DNA of 64,000 nucleotides, from the NCBI GenBank assembly GCA_037969565.1, contig JBBKXQ010000161.1, positions 1-64,000 of the forward strand, read 5' to 3'. Source of the stretch: SZUA-35 sp037969565. GTDB taxonomy: Bacteria; Actinomycetota; Acidimicrobiia; Acidimicrobiales; SZUA-35. Within the stretch, counting starts at the first letter, position 1, and each line of letters begins with the position of its first letter. This document shows positions 53,420 through 62,067 of this stretch, piece by piece. Both the position numbers and the translations under genes were made by a program. Below the pieces are notes generated by a model. It searched no databases and was not told where the DNA came from. It worked only from the letters and a program-made list of their open reading frames with translations.

Positions 53420-54330
53420 GCGACTCCCTGGAGATCTCGGTCGTGATGCCGTGCGGGTCGGTCGAACCAGAACTCGACGACCAGCTCGAAGCGCTGGCCC
53501 GACAATCGTTCGACGGTGTGTGGGAGCTGGTCATTTCGCTCAACACTGCGGCGCCGGATGCCCGTCGGGCACTTGATCGTGCGATCGAGAAGTTCACCGC
53601 TACCCCCGGCGGGGCAGCACCATCCGTCTCGGTCATCGACTCTTCCACGATACAGAGCGCGGCCCACGCCCGGAACGAAGGGGCAGCTGCGGCGAAGGCA
53701 CCGTTGATCGCCTTCTGTGACAGCGACGACATCGCTGATCGTCAGTGGCTTTCGGCCATCGTTCGTGGACTCGAGGTCGATGCCGCCGTCGGGGGCCACC
53801 TCGACGAGGAGCAACTCGCCGTGCCCGGCCAGGAGAATTGGCGGCCGCCCGCAACTCCGGGAGCGAATCCGACGTTCATGGATCATCCATACCTGGTGTC
53901 GGCCAACATGGGGATCCGGGCCGAGGCGTTCCGTTCAGCCGGCGGATTCGACGAAGAACTGGTCAGGGGAGAGGACATTGCCTTCTCGTGGTCGCTGCTC
54001 CGACGCGGTGTCACCCTCGGGTTTTGTCCGGACGCCATCATGCACTATCGCCATCGTCGGGGGCTGAAATCGATGCTGGTGCAGCACTATCTCTACGGTC
54101 GAGGTATGAGCCAACTTCTCGCTCGCCATGGTCTCCCTGATGGCTCGAGCGGAAATGCTGCGATGCTGCGAGCCAATGGGCAGCGAATCGAAAACATGAA
54201 TGCCGTGCACATTGCCCGCAAAGGGGCAATCGGGTTCGGTCGGCTCGTCGGTCTCGTGCAGGAGAAATTGCCGAAACGACACGCCAAAACGACGGCAGCC
54301 CCCCAATTCTCGAACACCGGAAAGCGGTGA
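53416..54330 (+). CDS. Family 2 glycosyltransferase
   Basis: This is a 304-residue GT-A enzyme. ISVVMPCGSVEPELDDQLEA opens the fold. APLIAFCDSDDIADRQWL carries the metal-binding DSD, and ANMGIRAEAFRSAGGFDEEL plus GEDIAFSWSLLRRG are the acceptor-side motifs of many surface-polysaccharide transferases. It is coupled to the WecG-like gene by ATGA and lies 29 bases before the Wzz-like gene. Sugar specificity cannot be read. Confidence 0.92.
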   Translation: MSDSLEISVVMPCGSVEPELDDQLEALARQSFDGVWELVISLNTAAPDARRALDRAIEKFTATPGGAAPSVSVIDSSTIQSAAHARNEGAAAAKAPLIAFCDSDDIADRQWLSAIVRGLEVDAAVGGHLDEEQLAVPGQENWRPPATPGANPTFMDHPYLVSANMGIRAEAFRSAGGFDEELVRGEDIAFSWSLLRRGVTLGFCPDAIMHYRHRRGLKSMLVQHYLYGRGMSQLLARHGLPDGSSGNAAMLRANGQRIENMNAVHIARKGAIGFGRLVGLVQEKLPKRHAKTTAAPQFSNTGKR

Positions 54331-54359
54331 CGGCCTTGCGCCGTCACCCGGAGTGAACC

Positions 54360-56267
54360 ATGGAACTTTCATTTGTCTTCGCCGCACTGAAGCGCCGCTG
54401 GTGGGTTGTGCTGATCTTCGCCGAACTCGGCATCTTGCCGCTGCTGCTCGGTGGCGGACCGGTGCAGAGTGTCTATGAGGCAGAGGCTCGCCTCCAGGTC
54501 GTCGCTCCCGACGACTCACGCACGAGCGCGGCCCAACCCGACCGATACGTACTCAGCCAGATCGAGGTCTTGCAGGGACGCGAGATCGCCGAACAGGTAG
54601 CGGCGTCCCTCGGAAGCGAGGATGTCGGTGCGATTGCGCGGAGCAGTACCTTCGAGCACATCCCCGAAACCGACATCGTCGTGGTGAGCGTTCGCCAGAG
54701 CGAGCCGGAACGGGCCCAGTTGGTCGCACAAGCGATCACCGAGGTCTACATCAACAATCTGGTCGAGGGCGAGCAAGCGCGACGCACACCCGAACTCGAA
54801 CGCTTCAGCCGCGAGCTCGACGAAGCCCGAATCAAGCTCGCCGACGTGAACGAGCGCATCAAGACCGCCTTCGCCCCGTACCTGAGCGCCTCCGCCGATC
54901 AGCAGCGTCAGATTCCACCGGCCTCCGTGCTGGTTCCGAACGAAGAGGCCGAACAGCTTGCATTGCTGGCAGAGATCACCCGGGTGGAGCAACTACAAAG
55001 CAATTTGATCAACACACCGTCCGAGCTGAACACGTCGATCGTGCAGAACGCGAATCTCCCGACTTCTCAGATCACCGAATCCAGCGGCGTCTTCGAACTT
55101 GCCTTCCTGGCCGGAATGACACTGCTCGGAATCGCGGTGGCGCTGCTCTGGGCCCGGTTCTCGCCCAAGATCCTGGATGAGCAGCACGCGTCGGAGATTC
55201 TCGGCGTTCCTGTCGTGACCAGACTGAAGAAGTCGAAGTCGCTGAAGCAGGATCCCCTCATGGCCTTCACCAGGCTGCCTCAGGATCTCATCTCCAGCGT
55301 CGACCAGATTGCCGTCCAGGCCGAGGCGCTGGCCACGATCGATCGGCCGCTCACTGTGGCTGTCGTCGGCTCGCAACGGGGTTCGGCGGCGACCACCACT
55401 GCGGTCGCCCTTGCCTCCCGCTTCGCCGCAGCGGAGTATTCGGTGCTCCTCGTCGACGCCGACCGACGGGATCCGTGGGTCACCGAGGTGTTCGGTGCCG
55501 GCGATCACGGCGGTATGGCTGCCCTGCTCGGCTTGTCGGACAAGGGAGTCGACCAGATCTTCACTCGCACGAGCGAACCCGACGTTCGAGTACTCGGGCT
55601 CAGTGGGAGCGGTGCCAATCTGCGGCGTGAAACGGCCCCCGCCCTCGTCGACGCCGCCCGCGAGGCGGCCGACATCGTGATCTTCGATGCTGGACCACTT
55701 CTCGACGCGGCGTCCACCGTCGAGCTCTGCAATGTCGTCGATGCGATCGTTCTGGTGGTACCGCTCTCCGATGCTCGAGCCGACGATCTGGCCGTCGTGG
55801 CCCGTCAGCTCAGTCATGTCCGAGGTCGGGTGCTGCCCGTGCTCACGGCCACATCTCGCAACGCGGCATCACACGAACCTGTTGCCGTGAACCTCGGGGC
55901 CGACAGCTTCGCAGCAGACGGCGGGCTCGTCGCCACGGCCAGACAAGCGGTTGTTGCCGAGTCCGTGCCGAAGCCGGACCGCCGGGAGCGTTCGGCCAGT
56001 GAACGTCGGAAGAGCACCCGGGAATCAACGGTCAACGGTGACTCAGAGCGTCGGACCTCCGGTTCGGCCTTCGATGAGGACAAGGAGACCGCACCGGTGG
56101 CAACGGCGGTTGCTGCTCGCAAGCCAGCCGGCGGTTCGAGCTCGAAGCCTTCTGCTGAACCGAGTCAAGCCGATACCACGCGTGAGACTCCCACCAGGTC
56201 CGGTGAATCTGGCGGGAACCGGTCGGGATCGACCCCTCATCGCCCTGGTAGCCCCGACTCACCCTGA
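54360..56267 (+). CDS. Wzz/BY-kinase-like chain-length protein with degenerate P-loop
   Basis: The 635-residue protein combines a Wzz-like part with a tyrosine-kinase-like ATPase part, as in Wzc. A first membrane segment is at about 14-32, a periplasmic helical region follows, and a second membrane segment is at about 242-263. The cytoplasmic domain (about 325-510) has Walker A' VLLVDADRRDP (Asp366, Asp368) and a Walker-B-like VIFDAGP. Its Walker A is GSQRGSAATTT at 337-347: where a Wzc would have GEGKST, Ala344 replaces the lysine. The C-terminal 120 residues are polar and disordered without a tyrosine cluster. It may control chain length without kinase activity. Confidence 0.85.
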   Translation: MELSFVFAALKRRWWVVLIFAELGILPLLLGGGPVQSVYEAEARLQVVAPDDSRTSAAQPDRYVLSQIEVLQGREIAEQVAASLGSEDVGAIARSSTFEHIPETDIVVVSVRQSEPERAQLVAQAITEVYINNLVEGEQARRTPELERFSRELDEARIKLADVNERIKTAFAPYLSASADQQRQIPPASVLVPNEEAEQLALLAEITRVEQLQSNLINTPSELNTSIVQNANLPTSQITESSGVFELAFLAGMTLLGIAVALLWARFSPKILDEQHASEILGVPVVTRLKKSKSLKQDPLMAFTRLPQDLISSVDQIAVQAEALATIDRPLTVAVVGSQRGSAATTTAVALASRFAAAEYSVLLVDADRRDPWVTEVFGAGDHGGMAALLGLSDKGVDQIFTRTSEPDVRVLGLSGSGANLRRETAPALVDAAREAADIVIFDAGPLLDAASTVELCNVVDAIVLVVPLSDARADDLAVVARQLSHVRGRVLPVLTATSRNAASHEPVAVNLGADSFAADGGLVATARQAVVAESVPKPDRRERSASERRKSTRESTVNGDSERRTSGSAFDEDKETAPVATAVAARKPAGGSSSKPSAEPSQADTTRETPTRSGESGGNRSGSTPHRPGSPDSP

Positions 56268-56309
56268 CCGAATACGTCGTCCGTCGACACTGAACCCACG
56301 AACCCGTAG

Positions 56310-56328
56310 ACACCTCGACCTCAGGTGT
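56310..56328. promoter_or_regulatory. inverted repeat upstream of rfbF
   Basis: ACACCT, seven bases, AGGTGT form a perfect 6-pair inverted repeat 31 bases before the rfbF start, in the 91-base gap after the Wzz-like gene. It could be a regulator site or an RNA hairpin at the head of the CDP-glucose gene's message. Confidence 0.3.
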
Positions 56329-56358
56329 ACGTTGATTCGGCGAAAGTAGACCAAGATC

Positions 56359-57177
56359 ATGACAAACAACTCCGACCCGGTGACGATCGACCCGACCGAC
56401 ATTCCCGTTGTCATTCTTTGTGGTGGGCAGGGCACGCGGATCCGGGAGGCGTCGGAGAAACTGCCGAAGCCGCTCATCGACATCGGTGGCCAGCCCGTGC
56501 TCTGGCACATCATGAAGACCTACCGGACCCACGGGTTCCGTCGGTTCATTCTCTGCCTCGGCTACAAGGCTTGGGACATCAAGGAATACTTCCTTCGCTA
56601 CCAGGAGAACGTGTCCGACTTCACCATCAACGTGGCGACGGGTGCCGGTCCCCGCTTCCACGAGCGTGCAGAGCTCGACGATTGGGAAGTGAGCCTGGTC
56701 GACACCGGTATGGAAACCGGGACGGGCGGCAGGTTGGCTCGCGTCGCGCATCTCCTCGACCAGCCCTATTTCATGGTCAGCTACGGCGATGGAGTCGGCG
56801 GTGTCGATCTCTCTGGCGAACTGAACCAACTGGCGAACAAGCCGAACCTCATGGCGATGGTCACCGGTGTTCACCCCACGAGTCGTTACGGCGAATTGCA
56901 CACCGAGGAAGACCGGGTCGTCGATTTTGCCGAGAAACTCCCGTCCGATGGTTGGGTGTCGGCAGGGTTTTTCGCCTTTCGAGCCGAGTTTCTCCAGCGC
57001 TTGCTTCCCGACCCGAGTCATTTCTTCGAACAGGGGCCGATGCAGGATCTCGCGCGAGAGAATCGTCTCGGCTTGTGGGAGCACCGCGGATTCTGGATGG
57101 GAATGGACACCTATCGGGAGTACGTGGCACTCAACCGGCTCTGGGCCGACGGGCAAGCCGAGTGGAAGATCTGGTGA
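56359..57177 (+). CDS. rfbF: Glucose-1-phosphate cytidylyltransferase RfbF
   Basis: RfbF makes CDP-glucose from CTP and glucose 1-phosphate, the first step to CDP-linked deoxysugars. The 272-residue protein has the nucleotidyltransferase signature VILCGGQGTRIREASEKLPK with the conserved Lys-Pro-Lys region. FILCLGYKAWDIKEYF, the SYGDGVG metal site and the cytidylyl-specific GFFAFRAEFL and GFWMGMDTYREY segments follow. Its partner RfbG is encoded 2.8 kb away, past the two sugar-phosphate transferase genes on the other strand. Confidence 0.96.
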   Translation: MTNNSDPVTIDPTDIPVVILCGGQGTRIREASEKLPKPLIDIGGQPVLWHIMKTYRTHGFRRFILCLGYKAWDIKEYFLRYQENVSDFTINVATGAGPRFHERAELDDWEVSLVDTGMETGTGGRLARVAHLLDQPYFMVSYGDGVGGVDLSGELNQLANKPNLMAMVTGVHPTSRYGELHTEEDRVVDFAEKLPSDGWVSAGFFAFRAEFLQRLLPDPSHFFEQGPMQDLARENRLGLWEHRGFWMGMDTYREYVALNRLWADGQAEWKIW

Positions 57178-57194
57178 CGGGGGCCTGATCGGCG

Positions 57195-57857
57195 TCAGCT
57201 ACCCGTGCCCCGGGCCACGACGAGGATGGTTCGAAGGAGCAACATGACGTCGGCTCGGAAGGTCACGGCGTCGGCGTAAGCGGCATCCAACGGCAGGCCG
57301 GGTTGAAGGTCGCCTTTTCGGCGCAGTTCGGAGACCTGGTAGGGACCGGTGAGTCCGGGCCGCACCGTGTGTCGGGCATGAGCCTTGAAATCCGCAGTTG
57401 CGACCGACTCGAGTTCGGGACGAGGACCGACGAGCGACATGTCACCTCGCAGAACATTCCACAGCTGGGGAATCTCGTCGAGACTGAACTTTCGGGCGAT
57501 ACGCCCCGCTGAGGTATGGCGGGGATCGTGCCGACTCTTGTGAGTGGATCGGCGCTCCGGTCCGTCGAATTCGGGATCGAGGGTTTCCCGCCGGCTCGAC
57601 TCCATGGTTCGCAGCTTGAGCATGCTGAACACTTGGCCGTGTTGACCGACACGGCGCTGGTGGAGAAGTAAACCGGGCCCTAGCTGTAGCCACAAGGCCG
57701 CGAACACGAGTGCGAACACGGGAAAGATCAGCAGGAGAACGAATCCCGATACGGCGATGTCGAGAAGGCGTTTGCCCCAACGGCCGTACCACTGTCGTGT
57801 TTTTCCGATGGAGAACGCTTGCGTCGTGGTCTGCTCTGTTTGTTCAATCAAGGACAT
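57195..57857 (-). CDS. Short polyprenyl-phosphate sugar-1-phosphate transferase
   Basis: This is a 220-residue initiating transferase of the bacterial sugar-transferase family (WbaP/WcaJ catalytic domain only). One membrane segment (GKRLLDIAVSGFVLLLIFP) is followed by LHQRRVGQHGQVFSMLKLRTM, KFSLDEIPQLWNVLRGDMSLVGPRP and VRPGLTGPYQVS, the conserved catalytic region with the Asp-Glu pair. It would load the first sugar phosphate onto undecaprenyl phosphate. A larger enzyme of the same family is encoded 143 bases upstream on the same strand, so the locus has two candidate initiators. Confidence 0.93.
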   Translation of the reverse strand: MSLIEQTEQTTTQAFSIGKTRQWYGRWGKRLLDIAVSGFVLLLIFPVFALVFAALWLQLGPGLLLHQRRVGQHGQVFSMLKLRTMESSRRETLDPEFDGPERRSTHKSRHDPRHTSAGRIARKFSLDEIPQLWNVLRGDMSLVGPRPELESVATADFKAHARHTVRPGLTGPYQVSELRRKGDLQPGLPLDAAYADAVTFRADVMLLLRTILVVARGTGS

Positions 57858-58000
57858 TCAGGTGCTCCACTCGGCGCCGCGGCTGGCAAGAGTATGGCAA
57901 ACGGTGGGCCAGAAGGAAACAAAACCGAGATGGCTCCGGACCACGGCCGAATTCTCCGACCCGGCGCCGGCCGCGACACAAGTCAGAACAACGACCGAAC

Positions 58001-59599
58001 TCAGCGGTCGATTGGCGCAGAGTTCGATGACTCGATTCGAGGTGTTGGCTCGACCCGTGACCCGGAACCGTGCTCGGCAACGAGTCGGGCGGTGGTGCGT
58101 TCCCGCAGGTCGATCACGGTGCTCGAGGCGGTCGGAGCCGCTTGCTCAGTCATCGAATTCGGGAAGAATCGGCGGAGTGGGAGCACGGCGCCACTCACGA
58201 TCAGTTGCTCGACGGTAGCCAAGAGGATCCGGAGGTCGAGGCCCAGGGTCCAGTTCTCGACATAGTGGAGGTCGAGCCGGCGGTAGGCGCTGAAACTGGA
58301 GTTCCGCCGTGCCTCGACCTGCCACAGACCCGTGATTCCGGGGCGCACATCGAATCGGGCCCGGTGTTCGTCATCGAACGCCTGCTCTTCCTCGATCAGA
58401 GCCGGACGGGGACCGACCAGGCTCATCTGCCCGCGGAGCACGTTGATCAGTTGCGGGAGTTCATCGATCGAGGTTTCGCGAATGAAACGGCCGACCTTGG
58501 TGATGCGAGGGTCGTTGTCGACCTTGAACAAAGGACCAGAGCGCTCGTTCTCGCCCTCGAGTTCGCTCTTCAGTTCCTCGGCGTCTGGCACCATCGACCG
58601 GAATTTGATCATCTCGAAGAACTGCGAGCGCCGTCCAGCTCGCGGCTGCTTGAAGAGGATCGGACCGCCATCTTCCACCTTGATGGCCATTGCGGTGAGG
58701 ATGAGTACAGGGCTGACGATGATGAGGGCCACGATGGCACCGATGACGTCGATGATCCGTTTGATCGCCCGCTGCCAAGCCGGCGGTTCATTGGCGCTCA
58801 TCACGACGATGGGTTCGTGGGCCAGGGAACGAACTTCGAAGCGACCGTCCCAGAGTCGGCTGACACCGGTGGAGAGGTTGACGTCGAATCCGGCATCGAA
58901 GAGGACCGACGTGATCGAGCGGAACTGCTCACCTCGGAAGCCGGTGGGTGTGACGATGGCGGATCGAGTTTGGTGGACATGCATCAGCTCGACGAGGCGG
59001 CTGGTCGGCCCGAGCCAGAGATGTTCGAGTTGGTACTTCTCGGCCACCGGAAGATGGCCGACGAGACCGACGAGTCGGAAACGCGATTCAGGGTGATCGA
59101 GGATGACCTCGGCCAGCTCACCGGCTTCCTTACCCGAACCCACGATGATGACAGGCTCGAGATGATTGTGCGGACTCAATTCGGCGCCGAGGCGCCGAAT
59201 CATGCCTCTGGCCAGGATGAGAACCGAGGCCGAGGTGAAGACACCAACCAGGATCTCCCAGGCGCCGATGCGCCAATCGAGGAAGGCCACCACCACGACC
59301 GCAATGGCGGCACCGGCCAGAATGCCGCCGAGCAAGCGCGAAATTTCATCGGTGCGGGGGAGTGTCGGGCACATCTGGTAGAGGGCAGCGCGCTCGAACA
59401 TGACCATCGTTGCGACTACTGCGATGCCGACGAGGATCCAGGAGTGGCTCGTCATCCGCGTACCCGGCGTGGTGATGTTCGTGAGCACGAAGCTCGTCGC
59501 CCACGCCGCGAACAGCGACACCAGGTCGACCAGACGCATCCGAATACCCGGCCACGCTTTGCGATTTTCGACGTGTCTCACCGCTGATCCATCTTTCAC
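58001..59599 (-). CDS. Full-length polyprenyl glycosylphosphotransferase (exopolysaccharide initiator)
   Basis: The 532-residue protein has about four N-terminal membrane segments, a central nucleotide-binding-like domain (VIIVGSGKEAGELAEVI) and a C-terminal catalytic sugar-transferase domain. The catalytic domain contains KRIIDVIGAIVALIIVSPV, FEMIKFRSMVPDAEELK, ETSIDELPQLINVLRGQMS, LVGPRP and VRPGITGLWQVEARRN. This is the usual architecture of WcaJ/WbaP/CpsE-like initiators that link the first sugar 1-phosphate to undecaprenyl phosphate. The C-terminal 60 residues are a polar extension. It is divergent from the CDP-glucose dehydratase gene. Confidence 0.95.
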   Translation of the reverse strand: MKDGSAVRHVENRKAWPGIRMRLVDLVSLFAAWATSFVLTNITTPGTRMTSHSWILVGIAVVATMVMFERAALYQMCPTLPRTDEISRLLGGILAGAAIAVVVVAFLDWRIGAWEILVGVFTSASVLILARGMIRRLGAELSPHNHLEPVIIVGSGKEAGELAEVILDHPESRFRLVGLVGHLPVAEKYQLEHLWLGPTSRLVELMHVHQTRSAIVTPTGFRGEQFRSITSVLFDAGFDVNLSTGVSRLWDGRFEVRSLAHEPIVVMSANEPPAWQRAIKRIIDVIGAIVALIIVSPVLILTAMAIKVEDGGPILFKQPRAGRRSQFFEMIKFRSMVPDAEELKSELEGENERSGPLFKVDNDPRITKVGRFIRETSIDELPQLINVLRGQMSLVGPRPALIEEEQAFDDEHRARFDVRPGITGLWQVEARRNSSFSAYRRLDLHYVENWTLGLDLRILLATVEQLIVSGAVLPLRRFFPNSMTEQAAPTASSTVIDLRERTTARLVAEHGSGSRVEPTPRIESSNSAPIDR

Positions 59600-59954
59600 C
59601 GCTCCGCTCGCACTCTGCTCACACTCTGCTCACACGCTGCTCACCAAAGATGCTCTTCGTGTTCGCCCGCTGCGAACGTCGAAGTCATTGCTTGCTGTGG
59701 GTGTCCTCGGCACCGTACGCCACCGTGCCTCGAGCTTCGAGGAGCCGGGTGGTTTCACCCATCCGCTCTCACGCCCACTCATCTCGGGGCAGTTCTCGCA
59801 TCGTAACGCTCGATCCTGTGGGGTATCCGGACCGTTACGCAGAGTTCTAAGCTCGACGCAGATTCGTGACGAAAGAGACGTATGAACAGAGCGATTGGGT
59901 CCGACAACGATCGGCGCCATCCCCGAAGAATTTCCGGCTGCGATCGGGGTCCCG
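59600..59954. other. 355-base divergent intergenic region
   Basis: No convincing gene lies here. The region separates the divergent glycosylphosphotransferase and CDP-glucose dehydratase genes and must hold promoters for both. It contains three 11-base tandem repeats close to the minus-strand gene (59611-59643) and an inverted repeat CCTCGA-GCT-TCGAGG (59728-59742). No strong sigma-70 pair stands out. A short frame from an ATG at 59882 lacks support. Confidence 0.7.
59611..59643. repeat. 11-base tandem repeat (3 copies) in divergent promoter region
   Basis: CACTCTGCTCA occurs twice in succession (59611-59621, 59622-59632), followed by CACGCTGCTCA (59633-59643). Eleven bases is about one helical turn, so a regulator could bind all copies on one face of the DNA. 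The repeat is 12-44 bases upstream of the glycosylphosphotransferase start. Confidence 0.75.
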
Positions 59955-61079
59955 ATGTTCGGTGAGGTCTACGACGGAAAGCGTGTACTCGTGACCGGCC
60001 ACACCGGCTTCAAGGGATCGTGGCTCACGAGTTGGCTCCTGAAGCTCGGTGCGACGGTTTGTGGCGTGTCGGATCAGATTCCTACCGAGCCGTCGATGTT
60101 CGTCGAGCTGGGCCTGGAGAAGCTGATCGAGCACCATTTCTGCGACATTCGGGACCTCGACGCCGTGCGTTCGATCGTGCACGACTTCCAGCCCGACTTT
60201 CTGTTCCACCTCGCCGCCCAACCAATCGTGTCGGTTTCCTACGCCGAGCCGCTCGACACCATCACCACGAACGTGTTGGGAACGGCCCACCTCCTCGAGA
60301 CGCTTCGCACCTTGACCAATCCCTGTACGGCTGTGTTCATCACGTCCGACAAGGCCTACGAGAATGTCGAATGGGAGTGGGGCTACAAAGAAACCGACCC
60401 GGTCGGCGGCCGCGACATCTACAGCGGCTCGAAGGGCGCAGCCGAAATCATCTTTCACGCCTACCAGTGGTCGTTCTTCAATCGGTCTGGTGACGACGAC
60501 CCCACGGCGCACATCCGGCTCGCCACGGGTCGCGCCGGCAACGTCATCGGCGGAGGCGACTGGGCCAAGGATCGAATCGTGGTCGACTGCATGAGGAGCT
60601 GGTCCGAAGGCAAGTCGGTGGAGATCCGGAGCCCCTCGGCCACGCGCCCCTGGCAGCACGTGCTCGAGCCGCTGAGCGGCTACTTGGCCCTTGGCCAGCA
60701 ACTCCATCTCGATGCCGACCTCCATGGTGAGTCGTTCAACTTCGGCCCTCGAGCCGAGAAGAATCGGACGGTTCTGGATCTCTTGGCTGATCTCAGCCAA
60801 CACTGGAATTTCGACTCGGTGGACGCCGCTTACCGCGTGACCGGCAATGTGCCGTTTCACGAAGCCGGGTTGCTCAAGCTGAACTGTGACAAAGCGCTGT
60901 TTCATCTGAACTGGCAGGCCACACTCTTCTACGACGAACTGGTCCGTTTCGTCAGCGAGTGGTACTACGCCTTCTATCGGGGCGGTGTCGACATGTATCA
61001 AACGACCATGGATCAGATCGCTGAGTACGAGAAATCCGCGTCGGGCCGCAACATGGCCTGGGCCAACGAGGTCTCGTGA
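59955..61079 (+). CDS. rfbG: CDP-glucose 4,6-dehydratase RfbG
   Basis: This NAD-dependent extended SDR converts CDP-glucose to CDP-4-keto-6-deoxyglucose. It has 374 residues, starting MFGEVYDGKRVLVTGHTGFKG with the cofactor loop. FHLAAQPIVSVSY, the TSDKAYEN active-site segment, YSGSK (Y-x3-K) and RAGNVIGGGDWAKDR are specific to the RfbG group. An upstream TTG is in frame but adds 20 non-homologous residues. It overlaps the next gene by 4 bases and draws on CDP-glucose from RfbF. Confidence 0.96.
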   Translation: MFGEVYDGKRVLVTGHTGFKGSWLTSWLLKLGATVCGVSDQIPTEPSMFVELGLEKLIEHHFCDIRDLDAVRSIVHDFQPDFLFHLAAQPIVSVSYAEPLDTITTNVLGTAHLLETLRTLTNPCTAVFITSDKAYENVEWEWGYKETDPVGGRDIYSGSKGAAEIIFHAYQWSFFNRSGDDDPTAHIRLATGRAGNVIGGGDWAKDRIVVDCMRSWSEGKSVEIRSPSATRPWQHVLEPLSGYLALGQQLHLDADLHGESFNFGPRAEKNRTVLDLLADLSQHWNFDSVDAAYRVTGNVPFHEAGLLKLNCDKALFHLNWQATLFYDELVRFVSEWYYAFYRGGVDMYQTTMDQIAEYEKSASGRNMAWANEVS

Positions 61080-61534
61080 CGAGCGAATTCCGACCACTCC
61101 CAGGCATGAGCGTGACGCCGCTCGCCCGAATCGAGAACCCCAAGGGCGATCTCTACCACGCCCTCAAATCGTCGGAGGACAGTTTCTCGTCATTTGGTGA
61201 GGCGTATTTCACCACGGTGGGAGTCGGTGAGGTCAAGGGTTGGAAGCGTCATTCGGTGATGCGTCTCAATCTCGTGGTGCCCGCCGGATCGGTGACGTTC
61301 TGTGTCCGCGAGCCTCGATCCGCCCGCACGGCTTCGATCACGATCGACTCGGCGAATTACGTACGCTTGACGGTCGAGCCAGGTCTGTGGATGGCCTTCA
61401 AAGGCAACGGCCAGGGGCTGAACCTCGTGCTCAATCTGGCATCGATCGAGCACGATCCGAGCGAAGTCGAGAGTGCAGACCTGGACACCTTCGACTTCGT
61501 CGAAGATGAGTCTGCATCGGGAGACCACCGTTGA
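61076..61534 (+). CDS. Short RmlC-like cupin (sugar epimerase-like)
   Basis: This 152-residue protein has a single cupin beta-barrel. RLNLVVPAGSVTF and LWMAFKGNGQGLNLVLNLAS, followed by HDPSEVE, match short dTDP-4-dehydrorhamnose 3,5-epimerase-like proteins of polysaccharide loci. The His and Tyr of full RmlC enzymes are not clearly placed. It could epimerise the 4-keto-6-deoxy CDP-sugar made by RfbG, or be a binding or isomerase relative. It is translationally coupled to rfbG (GTGA) and to the next epimerase gene (TTGA). Confidence 0.78.
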   Translation: MTSEFRPLPGMSVTPLARIENPKGDLYHALKSSEDSFSSFGEAYFTTVGVGEVKGWKRHSVMRLNLVVPAGSVTFCVREPRSARTASITIDSANYVRLTVEPGLWMAFKGNGQGLNLVLNLASIEHDPSEVESADLDTFDFVEDESASGDHR

Positions 61535-62058
61535 TCTTCGAGCCAACCGCCATCGAGGGGGTGGTGATCGTCGATCTCGAGCCTCGTGGCGACGAGCGGG
61601 GGTTCTTCTCCCGCATCTTCTGTGTCGAGGAGTTCGAGGCCCAGGGGCTCACCGCTCCGGCTCAGCAGGGGAATCTGAGTTTCACCGCACTGGCGGGAAC
61701 GGTCCGCGGCATCCATTGGCAAACGGGCGCCGCAGCGGAGGCGAAACTGTTCCGGTGCATCAGGGGCGCGATGTTCGACGTGGCGGTCGACGTCCGTCGT
61801 GACTCACCGACCTATCTCACTCATGTCGCAGTCGAGCTCAGTGCCCACAACCGCCGATCGCTCTACCTGGGCGAGGGCATTGCCCACGGCTTTCAAACTC
61901 TGCTGCCCGACACCGAAGCCCTGTATCTCGTGAGCGAGCCTCATGAGGCCGAGGCGGAACGAGGAATCCGCCCGACCGATCCCAAGCTCGGGATCGACTG
62001 GCCGATGACGATCGCCGATCTGTCGGTGAAGGACCAAGCCTGGCCTCTGCTGGACTGA
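61531..62058 (+). CDS. RmlC-type 3,5-epimerase (4-keto-6-deoxy sugar nucleotide)
   Basis: This is a 175-residue cupin of the RmlC family. RGDERGFFSRIFC, TVRGIHWQ with the catalytic His, AKLFRCIRGAMFDVAVDVR (catalytic Asp) and GIAHGFQTL match dTDP-4-dehydrorhamnose 3,5-epimerase. Here the genetic neighbours are CDP-glucose enzymes, so the real substrate may be the CDP-4-keto-6-deoxy sugar. The TTG start overlaps the previous stop by 4 bases. No RfbH-type C3 dehydratase gene is seen, so a 3,6-dideoxy sugar is not indicated in this window. Confidence 0.9.
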   Translation: MIFEPTAIEGVVIVDLEPRGDERGFFSRIFCVEEFEAQGLTAPAQQGNLSFTALAGTVRGIHWQTGAAAEAKLFRCIRGAMFDVAVDVRRDSPTYLTHVAVELSAHNRRSLYLGEGIAHGFQTLLPDTEALYLVSEPHEAEAERGIRPTDPKLGIDWPMTIADLSVKDQAWPLLD

Positions 62059-62067
62059 GACGAACCT

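Noticed and set aside
58070..59587. 505-codon plus-strand frame
   Set aside because: It is antisense to the glycosylphosphotransferase gene; its translation is acidic and featureless.
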